Below are positions 15,920 to 24,927 of a stretch of 64,000 nt of DNA, piece by piece. The translations under genes and the position numbers were made by a program. The stretch is taken from assembly GCF_011516645.4 (NCBI RefSeq), contig NZ_CP088285.1:1116001-1180000 (forward strand). Direction: 5' to 3'. Within the stretch, counting starts at the first letter, position 1. Each line of letters starts with the position of its first letter. This DNA comes from Bradyrhizobium septentrionale (GTDB lineage Bacteria > Pseudomonadota > Alphaproteobacteria > Rhizobiales > Xanthobacteraceae). Below the pieces are notes generated by a model, which made no database searches, was not told the origin of the DNA, and saw nothing but the letters and a program-made list of their open reading frames with translations.

Positions 15920-17242
15920 ATGATGTCGATAAAATTGCCGCTGTGGCTTCGCTTTTTCCTGGTTATCGGCGTCGTCGTCTTTGCGGCAGGCGCATGTCTC
16001 CTTGGCTATCGGTACTACACTCGCCCGGTAACGCTGACCGTGGCGGTCGGCTCAATCGACGGCGAGGCTGCCAAGGCAATGTCAGCGATAGCAGGCGAGC
16101 TCGTTTCGACGAACGCGCCGGTGCGGCTCAAGGTTCTCGACAGCGGCACTGCGCTTGAGGCCGCTAACGCCTTCTCCGCGGGTAAGGTCGATCTCGCCGT
16201 GGTTCGCGGCGATGTCGGTGACTTGTCGCAGGCGCAAGCCGTTGTCGTCGTCAGCCATATGGTCGTACTGATCATCGCGCCGCCGGGATCATCCATCGAG
16301 AGCATGGACAACCTGAAGGGACGCACGGTCGGCGTGGTCGGCGGAGTAGCGAACACCAAAATTGTCGATGTGTTGACCAAGGAATACGATCTGGCGGGCG
16401 CAAAAGTTGTATTCAAGAACCTTGCTTTGACGGATGTCCGGCAAGCCATTCAGTCAAAACAGGTCAGTGCCCTGCTTGTCGTGATCCCGCTCGCCGAAAA
16501 ATACCTCTCGCTTGTTCGCGGATTTTTTCAGCTCGGCCATAAAAAGGTCCCGGTACTGATCCCAATCGAGTCCGCGGGGGCAATTGCAGAGAATGAACGC
16601 GCCTTTGAAAGCTTCGACGTCCCGAAGGGCACGCTGCGGGGATCGCCGCCGGTCCCGGAAGATGACCTGACGACCCTGAGGACCTCGCTATACTTGGTTG
16701 CGCAAAAGAAGCTCGGCACTGATCTGGTAACCAGCCTCACGGAGGCGATCATGAGCGCGCGCAGGAATCTTCTGCGCGAGCAGCCTATTTTCGCGCAGAT
16801 CACCGCGCCCAGCACCGACCAGGATGCCTACCTTCCGCTGCACCCTGGCGCGGCAGCCGTCTACAACAGCACCACGCAGAGCTTCATGGATGAATACGGC
16901 AATTGGATCTATTTGACGCCGATGGTACTGGGTGGCGCCGCCACCTTGCTTGCGGCGGCGTGGAAATTCCTGGGCGTCGGCAACCGCGCAACCGAAGGCC
17001 CACTCGATTCTCTCTATGCCTTGGCGCGCCGGATTCGGAAAGTCGATACAGAGGCTGAACTTTCGGATATCGAAGAAGAGATCGACGGCATTCTAAAGGC
17101 GGAGCGCGCCAAATCCGCTGCTGGAGACGAGAGCGCGGTGGATGATGCCACATTGTCCGTTGCAGCCCTCCGGCTGGAGAGCTTGATTCACGACCGACGC
17201 ATATTGATCGCTAAGGGACCCGCAGTTGCCTCCGCGGCGTAG
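15920..17242 (+). CDS. Membrane-anchored TAXI-family solute-binding protein
   Basis: The 440-residue product has an N-terminal transmembrane segment (about 9-31), a periplasmic TAXI domain (about 35-310, TVAVGSIDGEAAKAMSAIA onward) and a second hydrophobic segment (about 335-358), followed by a cytoplasmic, charged, helical C-terminus. TAXI proteins normally bind ligands for TRAP transporters, but no TRAP permease lies nearby and this one is anchored at both ends, which suggests sensing or scaffolding rather than transport. The start at 15920 follows GGAG; an ATG at 15878 would add 14 residues. Codon use is slightly less GC-biased than in neighbours. Confidence 0.82.
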   Translation: MMSIKLPLWLRFFLVIGVVVFAAGACLLGYRYYTRPVTLTVAVGSIDGEAAKAMSAIAGELVSTNAPVRLKVLDSGTALEAANAFSAGKVDLAVVRGDVGDLSQAQAVVVVSHMVVLIIAPPGSSIESMDNLKGRTVGVVGGVANTKIVDVLTKEYDLAGAKVVFKNLALTDVRQAIQSKQVSALLVVIPLAEKYLSLVRGFFQLGHKKVPVLIPIESAGAIAENERAFESFDVPKGTLRGSPPVPEDDLTTLRTSLYLVAQKKLGTDLVTSLTEAIMSARRNLLREQPIFAQITAPSTDQDAYLPLHPGAAAVYNSTTQSFMDEYGNWIYLTPMVLGGAATLLAAAWKFLGVGNRATEGPLDSLYALARRIRKVDTEAELSDIEEEIDGILKAERAKSAAGDESAVDDATLSVAALRLESLIHDRRILIAKGPAVASAA

Positions 17243-17393
17243 GCGACACACCGCGGTCGACGCATCAGGATGCCGCGTCAACGATACGCGGCAGAGACCG
17301 AAGCTGCGCTCAGGCGAACGAGCTTGAAGCTACGGCCTAGAACTGGATGACTAATAGAGAGAAGGCCGCTGCCTCGCGAGACACTGGTGAATC

Positions 17394-18143
17394 ATGAATG
17401 CAATCGCGCTATCGTGCATCACGTTTGTATGCATCTCAGGCGGCGCCCTGCTCGGTATGTTCCTTCCTGGGCATCACCTGAGCACAGATGACAAGGATGT
17501 GGTCAGGCTGGGCACGGGCCTCATCGGGACGATAGCCGCGCTCGTCCTCGGCCTGCTGATCGCCTCGGCGAAGGGCTCCTACGACACGCAGAGCACTCAA
17601 GTCACGCAGATGACGAGTAATGTTGTCCTGCTCGACAATCTGCTGGCGCAATACGGACCGGAGACGAACGACCTACGCAATCTGTTGCGGCGCGGTATCG
17701 TCGTTTTAGCCGATCGAATGTGGCGCGAGAAAAGTTCCGAGGTTGCCAAGGCGAACCCCTTCGAGGCGAGCGCCGCAGGCGATGCATTCTTTGCGAAGCT
17801 TCAGCAGCTTTCGCCGCAGAACGATTCCCAGCGCTCCCTGCAAGTTAGGGCCATACAGATCGCCACGGAAATTGCACAAACCCGCCTGCTGCTGTTCGCA
17901 CAGACGAACAACTCAATCCCTATGCCGTTCCTGGTGGTGCTCATTTTCTGGCTCACCATCATCTTTGGAAGCTTCGGCCTGTTTGCCAAACCCAGCGCAA
18001 CCGTTTTCGGCTCGCTCTTCGTTTTTGCACTGTCGGCCGCCGGGGCGATCTACCTAGTCCTGGAGCTGGGTCAGCCATTCGCGGGTTTGATGCAAATTTC
18101 CAGCGCGCCACTGCGCAACGTCCTCACCCCGCTCAGTCCCTAA
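17394..18143 (+). CDS. DUF4239 (bestrophin-like) membrane protein
   Basis: This 249-residue protein has four hydrophobic segments: two near the N-terminus (about 5-25 and 42-62) and two near the C-terminus (about 180-200 and 203-225), with a soluble helical stretch between. The layout and sequence (VRLGTGLIGTIAALVLGLLI, then QVTQMTSNVVLLDNLLAQYG) match DUF4239 proteins, annotated as bestrophin-like and of unproven function. It stands alone, 151 bp after the TAXI gene on the same strand. Confidence 0.75.
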   Translation: MNAIALSCITFVCISGGALLGMFLPGHHLSTDDKDVVRLGTGLIGTIAALVLGLLIASAKGSYDTQSTQVTQMTSNVVLLDNLLAQYGPETNDLRNLLRRGIVVLADRMWREKSSEVAKANPFEASAAGDAFFAKLQQLSPQNDSQRSLQVRAIQIATEIAQTRLLLFAQTNNSIPMPFLVVLIFWLTIIFGSFGLFAKPSATVFGSLFVFALSAAGAIYLVLELGQPFAGLMQISSAPLRNVLTPLSP

Positions 18144-18381
18144 GCCATTCGCATGATCGGGGTCGCCGGCCAGAGCAAGCCCCGACTGCTATCGCGGTCG
18201 TCGCGATCTGCTGCATGGCTTTTCGAATTGATCAAGATGCGCATTGTGCTGAGATGTCCGAATCTGGCCCCTTTCCGACATGACGGATCAAGTCAGCGAT
18301 GTCGGCTCAGCGAGACAACACGGACATTGCGTTGGCGAGGTGCAAACAACATAGGGCTCGCAATTCCTGCACTCGGCAATT

Positions 18382-20178
18382 TCAGGCCTTGTGATGGACA
18401 GTCTGCAGGCCGTAGACCTGCGTCGGGATGCTCTCGTGGCGCGCCTTCAGCTGCAGGGAAAGGAATTGCGAGTAATGTCGCGACTGATGCAGATTGCCGC
18501 CGTGGAACCATAGGCCTTCCTGCTGCGTCGGCTTCCACATGTTACGCTGCTCGCCTTCCCACGGGCCGGGGTCCTTCGTCGTATTCGAGCCGAGGCCCCA
18601 GACCTTACCGACTTTGTCGGCCATCTCCGGACTCACGAGATCGGCCACAAAGCCGTTCATCGAGCTGTAGCCGGTGGCATACACGATCACGTCCGCTGGC
18701 AATTCCTTGCCGTTGTCGAGCTTGACGCCGTTGGGCGTGATTTCCTCGACTTGTCCAGTGAACAGTTTGATTTTGCCGTCAATGATAAGCTGTGAGGCGC
18801 CGACGTCGATGTAATAGCCCGAGCCGCGGCGCAGATACTTCATGAATAGCCCGGAATCGTCGTCACCGAAGTCGAGCCTGAAGCCGGCCTTTTCCAGCCC
18901 GGCGTAGAAAGCGGCGTCATCCTGGCGGATCTTGTCATAGACCGGCTTCTGAAACTGATTCAATATCCGGTAGGGCAGCGAAGCGAAGATCAGATCGGCC
19001 TTGGCCGTGGTCATTCCGCTGCGGACGGCACGTTCGGAATAAAGATCACCGAGGGTCGCCATCAGCGAATCCGAGCGCACGATGTGCGTCGTTGAGCGCT
19101 GCACCATCGTTACGTCGATGCCGGCCTCGTACAGCGCAGCGCAGATGTCGTGGGCCGAATTGTTCGAGCCGATCACCACCACCTTCTTGCCTTTGTAGCC
19201 GCCGGAGCCGGGATGGCGAGAGGAATGGTGTTGCTCGCCCTTGAACGTTTCCATGCCTTTGATTTTCGGCATGTTCGGCTTGGCCGACATGCCGGTCGCG
19301 AAAACAAGCTGCTTGGGCCGCAGAGTGATCTCCTTGCCATCGCGTTCGACGACGATGGTCCATTCCTTCCTTGCGTCGTCCCAACTGGCGCGTTTGGCCA
19401 TAGTGTTCGTCCAGTAGTTCAGCTCCATGACCTTGGTGTACATTTCCAGCCAATCGCCGATCTTGTCCTTGGGTGAGAACACAGGCCAGTTCTTGGGGAA
19501 ATCGATGTAGGGCAAGTGATCGTACCAGACGGGGTCGTGCAGGCAGAGCGACTTGTAGCGGTTGCGCCAGGAATCGCCGGCGCGTGCGTTCTTTTCGACG
19601 ATGATCGTCGGTACACCGAGCTGGCGCAGCCGCGCACCGAGCGCAATGCCGCCCTGTCCGCCGCCGATGACAGGCGCGTAGGGCTGGGTCTTGAACCCGA
19701 GTTCTTCGACTTCCTCGTCGCGCAGTTCCTTCCAAGTCTTGGAGCCGGGATTGACGCCATGCCTGGCGCCGAGCGGTCGGCTGAAGCCGGCCTTTTCCTC
19801 ATGGCCCTTGAGTTCGGCCATCGTCGTCAAGAGCGTCCAGATCTGGTCGTTCTGCAGTCGGATGAGTCCATATCCGCGCGCGACCTCGGTCTCGAATGAG
19901 ATCCAAGACTCGGCCACGCCGCCAGCCTCGGTTGGCGTTTCACCTTCGGCGATTTTCCAGTTGTGCGGCTTCACGTGCACTAGGCAATGCGCGAGCATGT
20001 CGCGGACCTGATCGCGGCCTTCCATGGTCTTGATGTTCCAGGTGAAGGCAACGAGGTCGCGCCAGTAGCAATCCGGAGCGAACATTCCTACGGCGGCGTC
20101 GAGATCGCCCGCCGCAAGCGCGGCATCAAACTTGTCGAGGATAACCTGGACGCGCGCGATAAGGGTGGTGTCGAGCAT
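18382..20178 (-). CDS. Flavin monooxygenase with N-terminal NTF2-like domain
   Basis: This 598-residue protein combines an NTF2/SnoaL-like domain (about 1-130) with a class B flavin monooxygenase. An FAD-binding GGGQGG lies at 172-177, the FMO fingerprint FKGEQHHS at about 312-319, an NADPH-binding GSNNSAHD at about 337-344, and ATGYSS toward the C-terminus. It should use FAD, NADPH and oxygen to oxygenate an N, S or carbonyl group of an unknown substrate. The ATG at 20178 follows GGGAGGAAG. No operon partner is present. Confidence 0.9.
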   Translation of the reverse strand: MLDTTLIARVQVILDKFDAALAAGDLDAAVGMFAPDCYWRDLVAFTWNIKTMEGRDQVRDMLAHCLVHVKPHNWKIAEGETPTEAGGVAESWISFETEVARGYGLIRLQNDQIWTLLTTMAELKGHEEKAGFSRPLGARHGVNPGSKTWKELRDEEVEELGFKTQPYAPVIGGGQGGIALGARLRQLGVPTIIVEKNARAGDSWRNRYKSLCLHDPVWYDHLPYIDFPKNWPVFSPKDKIGDWLEMYTKVMELNYWTNTMAKRASWDDARKEWTIVVERDGKEITLRPKQLVFATGMSAKPNMPKIKGMETFKGEQHHSSRHPGSGGYKGKKVVVIGSNNSAHDICAALYEAGIDVTMVQRSTTHIVRSDSLMATLGDLYSERAVRSGMTTAKADLIFASLPYRILNQFQKPVYDKIRQDDAAFYAGLEKAGFRLDFGDDDSGLFMKYLRRGSGYYIDVGASQLIIDGKIKLFTGQVEEITPNGVKLDNGKELPADVIVYATGYSSMNGFVADLVSPEMADKVGKVWGLGSNTTKDPGPWEGEQRNMWKPTQQEGLWFHGGNLHQSRHYSQFLSLQLKARHESIPTQVYGLQTVHHKA

Positions 20179-20351
20179 CACTTCCTCCCAAACGTCGTTT
20201 TCCAATTTTTCTGCGCAGGCAACGTAACCTTACCCCAACCGTCGCGGGAATCCAGACTCGCACGGCAGGTTCCCGGTCGGCTTCAGCACCTCTCGGCGCC
20301 CGCCTGCAACAACGCCGCTTTGCCCATCGACGAGTTAGTAGGTTTAGAGTT

Positions 20352-20720
20352 CTATTTACTGCGGTGCATGAGTCTGGAGGTGGCCCTTTGCGGACATCGG
20401 ATTCTTCTGCTTCTTCTCAGCTTGTCGGCAAATTTCTCCCGCATGGCGTGGGTCATCTCGAGCTCGAGCAGGAAGCTGCCGTTCATCGTGTCGGTGATGC
20501 AGTCTTCGAACTTGCCGAACTCCTCGAAATACGAGGTCAGCCGGTCGCCGACCTTGCCGACCACGGGCACGTCCACGATCATGCGGAACGGCGACATCCG
20601 CGTGGTGCGGCAGGCGAAGGAGCGCAATTTGCCCTGCGCATCGTACCAGTTCGGCAGCGTGTAGCTGCCGTTGACCGTGATCCTGATCGCACGTTGCTTG
20701 AGAAACTTTTCGACGGACAC
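20352..20720 (-). pseudogene. 3'-truncated PilZ-type protein gene
   Basis: From a GTG at 20720, 122 residues are encoded. They resemble the N-terminal half of alphaproteobacterial PilZ-containing proteins (KFLKQRAIRITVNGSY, then LPNWYDAQGKLRSF and FLLELEMTHAMREKF). After FADKL the frame breaks: another frame reads EKKQKNP, the expected continuation, suggesting a deletion of about 10 nt between short CTG repeats. The C-terminal c-di-GMP-binding PilZ domain is absent and the sequence runs into unrelated DNA. It is probably a pseudogene, though a shortened protein could still be made. Confidence 0.6.
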
Positions 20721-21117
20721 GACTGGACCTCGCCCGAGGCGATGCGAGTGCACGGAGGTCGGGATTGACCGGCTTCTCTGCCGGTCCGGTGGTGGGGACG
20801 TCCGCTACCGACGCGATGGCAGCGGGAAGGCTGCGGCATGCGTCCCAGCGCGCCGCGGGCTGGGACGCAAGCAGCCTTGGCGCGCAGGTGCGTACAGTCG
20901 TACCGTCGAAAACTAGGAAAAAGTTAAACCGGCACGGAGCACGGGCGGCGCACTCTATGGCGTAACCGTTTCACGACGGTTTATTTTGCGGGCCGCACAA
21001 CTACCGGGAGAGTTGTCGCACGCCGATGCAATCGCGCCGTGCCCTAAAGCGCCTGCTCCGGCTTCCGCCCGGGTGCTAGGCTTGGCCGAAATCAGACCGG
21101 ACGCTCGGAAACCAAAC
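20721..21117. other. 397-bp intergenic region
   Basis: The region between the truncated PilZ-type gene and the enoyl-CoA hydratase holds no convincing gene. A short AT-rich patch near 20910-20930 may contain the promoter for one of the flanking genes. No repeat or clear operator was seen. Confidence 0.4.
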
Positions 21118-21921
21118 ATGTCAGATAAATCGCTCGCCGACGGCAAGATCCTGCAAAGCGTGGTCGATGGCGTCGGCGTCATCACCTTCAACAACCCCGA
21201 CAAGCGCAATGCGATGTCGCTGGAGATGTGGGAAGGGCTCGGCGAGGCGCTGATCGCCTTGCGCGACGATCCTGATGTCCGCGTCGTGATCCTGGTCGGC
21301 GCCGGCGACAAGGCCTTCGTGTCGGGCGCCGATATCAGCCAGTTCGAGAAGACCAGGCACAACGCCGAGGCTTCCGAGGAATATTCACGGCGCAGCGCGG
21401 CCCAGCGCGCTTTGCTCGCCGACTATCCGAAGCCGACCATCGCCTGCATCCGCGGCTTCTGCCTCGGCGGCGGCATGCAGGTCGCGATGCTGACCGACAT
21501 CCGCATCTCCGGCGCCAGCGGCCAGTTCGGCATTCCCGCCGCCAAGCTCGGCATCGCCTATGGCTATGAGGGCTTACGCCATCTGGTGTCGCTGGTCGGC
21601 CCGTCCTGGGCGCGGCTGATCATGTATACCGGCATGCGGATTGACTCCACGGAAGCGCTGCGGATCGGCCTCGTCGATCGCGTGCTGCCGGACGCCGAGC
21701 TCTGGGACGCGACCATGGAGATCGCGCGCACCATCTCGGGCAACGCGCCGCTGGCGATCAAGGCCGCCAAGATCACCATCGCGCAGGTGCTGAAGGACCC
21801 CGCCGATCGCGACATCGCCGCGATCAAGCAGATCGGCATCGACTGCATGGACAGCGCGGACTTCCGCGAGGGCCGCAGCGCCTTCATGGAAAAGCGCAAG
21901 CCCAAGTTCAAGGGCCGGTAG
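21118..21921 (+). CDS. Enoyl-CoA hydratase/isomerase (crotonase) family protein
   Basis: The 267-residue protein has the crotonase fold with the two oxyanion-hole segments, FVSGADISQF (near residue 63) and FCLGGGMQVAM (near residue 117). The catalytic positions of hydratases cannot all be confirmed by eye, so hydratase and isomerase activities are both possible. The ATG at 21118 starts the usual N-terminus; the Shine-Dalgarno is weak. It is a single rightward gene followed by a palindromic repeat and convergent with the SDR operon. Confidence 0.9.
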   Translation: MSDKSLADGKILQSVVDGVGVITFNNPDKRNAMSLEMWEGLGEALIALRDDPDVRVVILVGAGDKAFVSGADISQFEKTRHNAEASEEYSRRSAAQRALLADYPKPTIACIRGFCLGGGMQVAMLTDIRISGASGQFGIPAAKLGIAYGYEGLRHLVSLVGPSWARLIMYTGMRIDSTEALRIGLVDRVLPDAELWDATMEIARTISGNAPLAIKAAKITIAQVLKDPADRDIAAIKQIGIDCMDSADFREGRSAFMEKRKPKFKGR

Positions 21922-21936
21922 CGGCGTCCTCATCCT

Positions 21937-22057
21937 GTCATCGCCCGGCCTGTGCGCAATTGCGCACATGGACCGGGCAATCCAGTACGCCGCGGCCCAT
22001 CGGCTCAAGCACGACAGCCTCTGGAATACTGGATCACCCGCATGCGCGGGTGATGAC
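21937..22057. repeat. Palindromic intergenic repeat element
   Basis: This is a nested inverted repeat of about 121 bp. Outer arms are GTCATC (21937-21942) and GATGAC (22052-22057). Inside are GCCCGG/CCGGGC (21943-21948, 21973-21978) around a perfect 16-bp palindrome GTGCGCAATTGCGCAC (21952-21967), then TCCAGTA/TACTGGA (21981-21987, 22027-22033) and TCACCCGC/GCGGGTGA (22034-22041, 22046-22053). It resembles the dispersed palindromic repeats common in Bradyrhizobiaceae. The remaining DNA to 22246 shows nothing distinct. Confidence 0.75.
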
Positions 22058-22246
22058 ACCGAATGGCTACTGCGTGATTTCTGAATAATAGAATAATACC
22101 GCCGATTTGCCCGACATGTCAAGTTGCCGTGTCGAACGCCGGCAGCCGCGGGCTACTTTGCATGGGGTTGTTTTCGATATTTTGGCAGTGCGCCCTTGCA
22201 ACGGCAGGCCGCGGCGTTTCGCTGTGCTCGCAATTGAACCTGCCCC

Positions 22247-23029
22247 CTACTTCTTCTCGTGGACCGGCACCGTGTAGTTGAGGATCAACCGCCCGCCATC
22301 GGGATAGATGGTCTGGCCGGTGATGTAGGAGGCATCGTCGCTGGCGAGGAATGCCACGACGGAGGCGACCTCGCTCGGCTCGCCGCAACGGCCGGCCGGG
22401 GTGCGTGACAGCACGCTGCGCCGCGCATCCTCCGACGAGAAGATTGCGGTCGCCACCATCTCGGTCAGGATCGTGCCGGGTCCGACCGCCACGACGCGAA
22501 TGCCGTGCGGCGCCAGTGCCACGGCCGCCACCGAGGTGAGCTGCTTCATGGCGCCCTTGGACATCGCATAGGTCGCAAGCGAGGGGATCGCGAGCAGCGC
22601 ATTGACCGAGGACATGTTGACCACGACGCCGCCACCGCCCTGCGCGATCATCTGCCGCGCCGCGGCCTGGACGCCGAAGAACGCGCCCTTGAGGTTGATC
22701 CCCATCACGTCGTCGAATTCGGCTTCGCTGATCTCGAGGAAGTCGCGGTTGCGCGCCACGCCCGCATTGTTGACCATGACGTCGATCCGGCCGAACTCCT
22801 TCACCGCCGTAGCGACGATGCGATCGACATCGGCGCGCTTGCTGACGTCGGCTTCGACGGCCCGCAACCGATCCTCATGTCCGAGTTCGTTGGCGGTGTG
22901 GACGAGCCCAGCAGCGTCGACATCCGAGATGACGACCCTGGCGCCATCGGACAGGAAGCGCGCCGCGCAGGCCTTGCCGATGCCGCGCGCCGCGCCCGTG
23001 ATGGCGACGACCTTGCCGGAATTCTTCAT
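22247..23029 (-). CDS. Short-chain dehydrogenase/reductase (SDR)
   Basis: This 260-residue classical SDR shows TGAARGIG (NAD(P) binding), NNAG, the catalytic Ser in VVVNMSSVNA and Tyr-x3-Lys in YAMSK. The aspartate in ISDVDAAGL after the second strand suggests NAD(H) preference. The ATG at 23029 follows GGAG. It is the last gene of a leftward run containing a DUF1932 dehydrogenase, a decarboxylase-like enzyme and a TetR regulator, so it probably oxidises a hydroxy-acid or diol intermediate of the same pathway. Confidence 0.92.
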   Translation of the reverse strand: MKNSGKVVAITGAARGIGKACAARFLSDGARVVISDVDAAGLVHTANELGHEDRLRAVEADVSKRADVDRIVATAVKEFGRIDVMVNNAGVARNRDFLEISEAEFDDVMGINLKGAFFGVQAAARQMIAQGGGGVVVNMSSVNALLAIPSLATYAMSKGAMKQLTSVAAVALAPHGIRVVAVGPGTILTEMVATAIFSSEDARRSVLSRTPAGRCGEPSEVASVVAFLASDDASYITGQTIYPDGGRLILNYTVPVHEKK

Positions 23030-23115
23030 GGGAGTGTCTCCAGACCAAAACTGTTGAAGGAGCAATAGCGCATCGCGCGTCCGCAGGGAACGCGACGGAT
23101 TCTCCGCAGGAGGGT

Positions 23116-24039
23116 TCAGGACTTGATGCGCGCCAGAATTCGATCGGCTTCGATGCGCCAGTCGGCGCTGCGGGCGAAGTCCGACGTTCCCTTACGCCCG
23201 AACACGCCTTCATCGGCAAGATCGGCGACCCAGCCCTGCCGCTCGGCGGTAGCAGACGCGGACCATGGCGCAAGCCCGGCCTCGCGCACGGTCTCCGCCA
23301 CCTCGCGCACCTCCTCGGCGTGGCGTCGGCCATGCTCGATCACCCGTTGGAAGAAATAGGCGCCCTGCTTCTCCCAATCGATGGCAGGGAAGGTCTCCTT
23401 GAGCGAGGCCAGCACCGCATCCTCGACGCCATAGGCTCGTGCGGTGGTAAAGCTCTCGATCACCATCGCCTCCAGGCCCTTGATCATGATGCTACGGCAC
23501 ATCTTGACCGCCGAGGACACGCCCAGTTCGTCACTCGCGACCTTCGCCGCGAAGCCGAGCGCGACCAAAAGCGGCGTCAGCTCCCGCGCGCCCGGGCCGC
23601 CGAGCAGCAGCGGGACCTTGATCCGGTACGGCGGCAGCGAGGTCATCACCGCGCCCTCGACATAGCGGCCGCCGGCGCCATCGATGTGGGCGGCGGCGCG
23701 CTGCTTGGCGCCGGGCGAGGCCGAGTTGAAATCGAGAAACCAGGCGCCCTTCCCGATCGCCGGCGCGCAGGCCTCGGCCACCGCCACCGCCTGGCCCGCC
23801 GTCACCGCCGAGATGATGAAATCGGCCCGCGCCGCGAGATCGGCGTGGGATTGCGCGAGCGCGACGCCGATCTCCGCCGCGTGCGCGCGCAGCGGCGCAC
23901 CTTGCTCGCGGTCGAGCTTGATGTCGTAGGCCGTGACCTTGACGCCCTGGTTGCGGAGATCTTCAGCGAGGATGCGGCCGACCTCGCCATAGCCGAGCAT
24001 GCCGATCTGCCATTGCCGCGGATCGCTGGAGATTGTCAT
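23116..24039 (-). CDS. DUF1932-type NAD(P)-dependent dehydrogenase
   Basis: The 307-residue protein has an N-terminal Rossmann domain of the 6-phosphogluconate/3-hydroxyisobutyrate dehydrogenase group (IGMLGYGEVGRILAEDL) and a C-terminal DUF1932 domain (about 190-260, with KMCRSIMIKGLEAM carrying the usual active-site Lys region). It probably oxidises a beta-hydroxy acid. Its start ATG shares one base with the stop of the upstream decarboxylase-like gene (TGATG), so the two are translationally coupled and likely act in sequence. Confidence 0.88.
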   Translation of the reverse strand: MTISSDPRQWQIGMLGYGEVGRILAEDLRNQGVKVTAYDIKLDREQGAPLRAHAAEIGVALAQSHADLAARADFIISAVTAGQAVAVAEACAPAIGKGAWFLDFNSASPGAKQRAAAHIDGAGGRYVEGAVMTSLPPYRIKVPLLLGGPGARELTPLLVALGFAAKVASDELGVSSAVKMCRSIMIKGLEAMVIESFTTARAYGVEDAVLASLKETFPAIDWEKQGAYFFQRVIEHGRRHAEEVREVAETVREAGLAPWSASATAERQGWVADLADEGVFGRKGTSDFARSADWRIEADRILARIKS

Positions 24040-24908
24040 CAGTTCAAGTCCCGTGTTGTGTCGTCAAACAGTTCGTCAACCGCGACGCGCCGGGGGATCA
24101 ACGCCTGCTGCGCGCAATAGCCGATCATCAGTTCGAGCGGCCTGCGGTTCGCCTCGACGCCGAACGGCACGAGGTCCGGCACGGCGGGCGGACCAGCCCT
24201 GGCCTTGCTGCGCTTGAGGAGCTCGTAGAGGCTGCGCACCACATCCGGCCGCGATGTCGCGAGCTGCTTCGTCACCACCACCAGATGATTGACCGGCACG
24301 ACACGATGCCGCGCATACCACCGCGTAGCCTCGCCGGCCGGATCGGCAAACAATGGCTTGAGCGCCGGATCGCTCGAGGTCTCGCCAAGCACGGCGTCGA
24401 GCTCACCGTCCTTCAGCATCTGGATGATGGTGCTGCCCTTTGGCGCGCGTTCGGTGCGGTCGACATATTCGGCGACATGCGGGTCCTCGAAGGTGACCCA
24501 GTCGATCCTGTCGAGGTCGACGCCGTAGTCGTTGGCAAGGATGCCGCGCATCCATGCGCCCGTCGTGGTCGTGAACGAGCGAATGCCGACCCGCTTGCCA
24601 TCGAGATCGGCAGGCGTGAGCGTGCCGCGATCGGCACGATAGAGCGCGTGGCCATGCTGGAAGCGGCCGACCATCGCTGCCGGCAACAGCACTAGCGGCT
24701 TGCCGTGCGCTCTCGCCATCAGATAGGTCACGATGGCCATCTCGCAGACGTCGAACGCCTGCTCGCGCACCATCGGCTTGAACGCGGCGTTGGTCGGCGT
24801 GAATTCGGTGAAGTCGAGGTCGAACAGCTCCGAGCGCAGCTCACCGTTCTTCACCGCCTTGATGTGCGGGTGATTGCCGAGCACGGTCCGCAGCCGAAGT
24901 TTCTCCAT
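24039..24908 (-). CDS. 4,5-dihydroxyphthalate decarboxylase-like enzyme
   Basis: This 289-residue protein has a periplasmic-binding type II fold but no signal peptide, so it is cytoplasmic. It resembles Pht5-type 4,5-dihydroxyphthalate decarboxylases: an early FDLDFTEF strand, then QAFDVCEMAIVTYL and a Phe-Gln-His-Gly-His segment near residue 84. Automatic annotation often calls such proteins ABC binding proteins. The lack of export signal and the tight coupling to a DUF1932 dehydrogenase and an SDR favour an enzyme, probably a decarboxylase of a hydroxylated dicarboxylate. Substrate not known. Confidence 0.78.
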   Translation of the reverse strand: MEKLRLRTVLGNHPHIKAVKNGELRSELFDLDFTEFTPTNAAFKPMVREQAFDVCEMAIVTYLMARAHGKPLVLLPAAMVGRFQHGHALYRADRGTLTPADLDGKRVGIRSFTTTTGAWMRGILANDYGVDLDRIDWVTFEDPHVAEYVDRTERAPKGSTIIQMLKDGELDAVLGETSSDPALKPLFADPAGEATRWYARHRVVPVNHLVVVTKQLATSRPDVVRSLYELLKRSKARAGPPAVPDLVPFGVEANRRPLELMIGYCAQQALIPRRVAVDELFDDTTRDLN

Positions 24909-24927
24909 GGCGATCGACTCCGCGGGA

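Noticed and set aside
21937..22057. CRISPR-like or riboswitch-like structure
   Set aside because: It is a single nested palindrome without spacers and lies between convergent genes; it fits a dispersed intergenic repeat.
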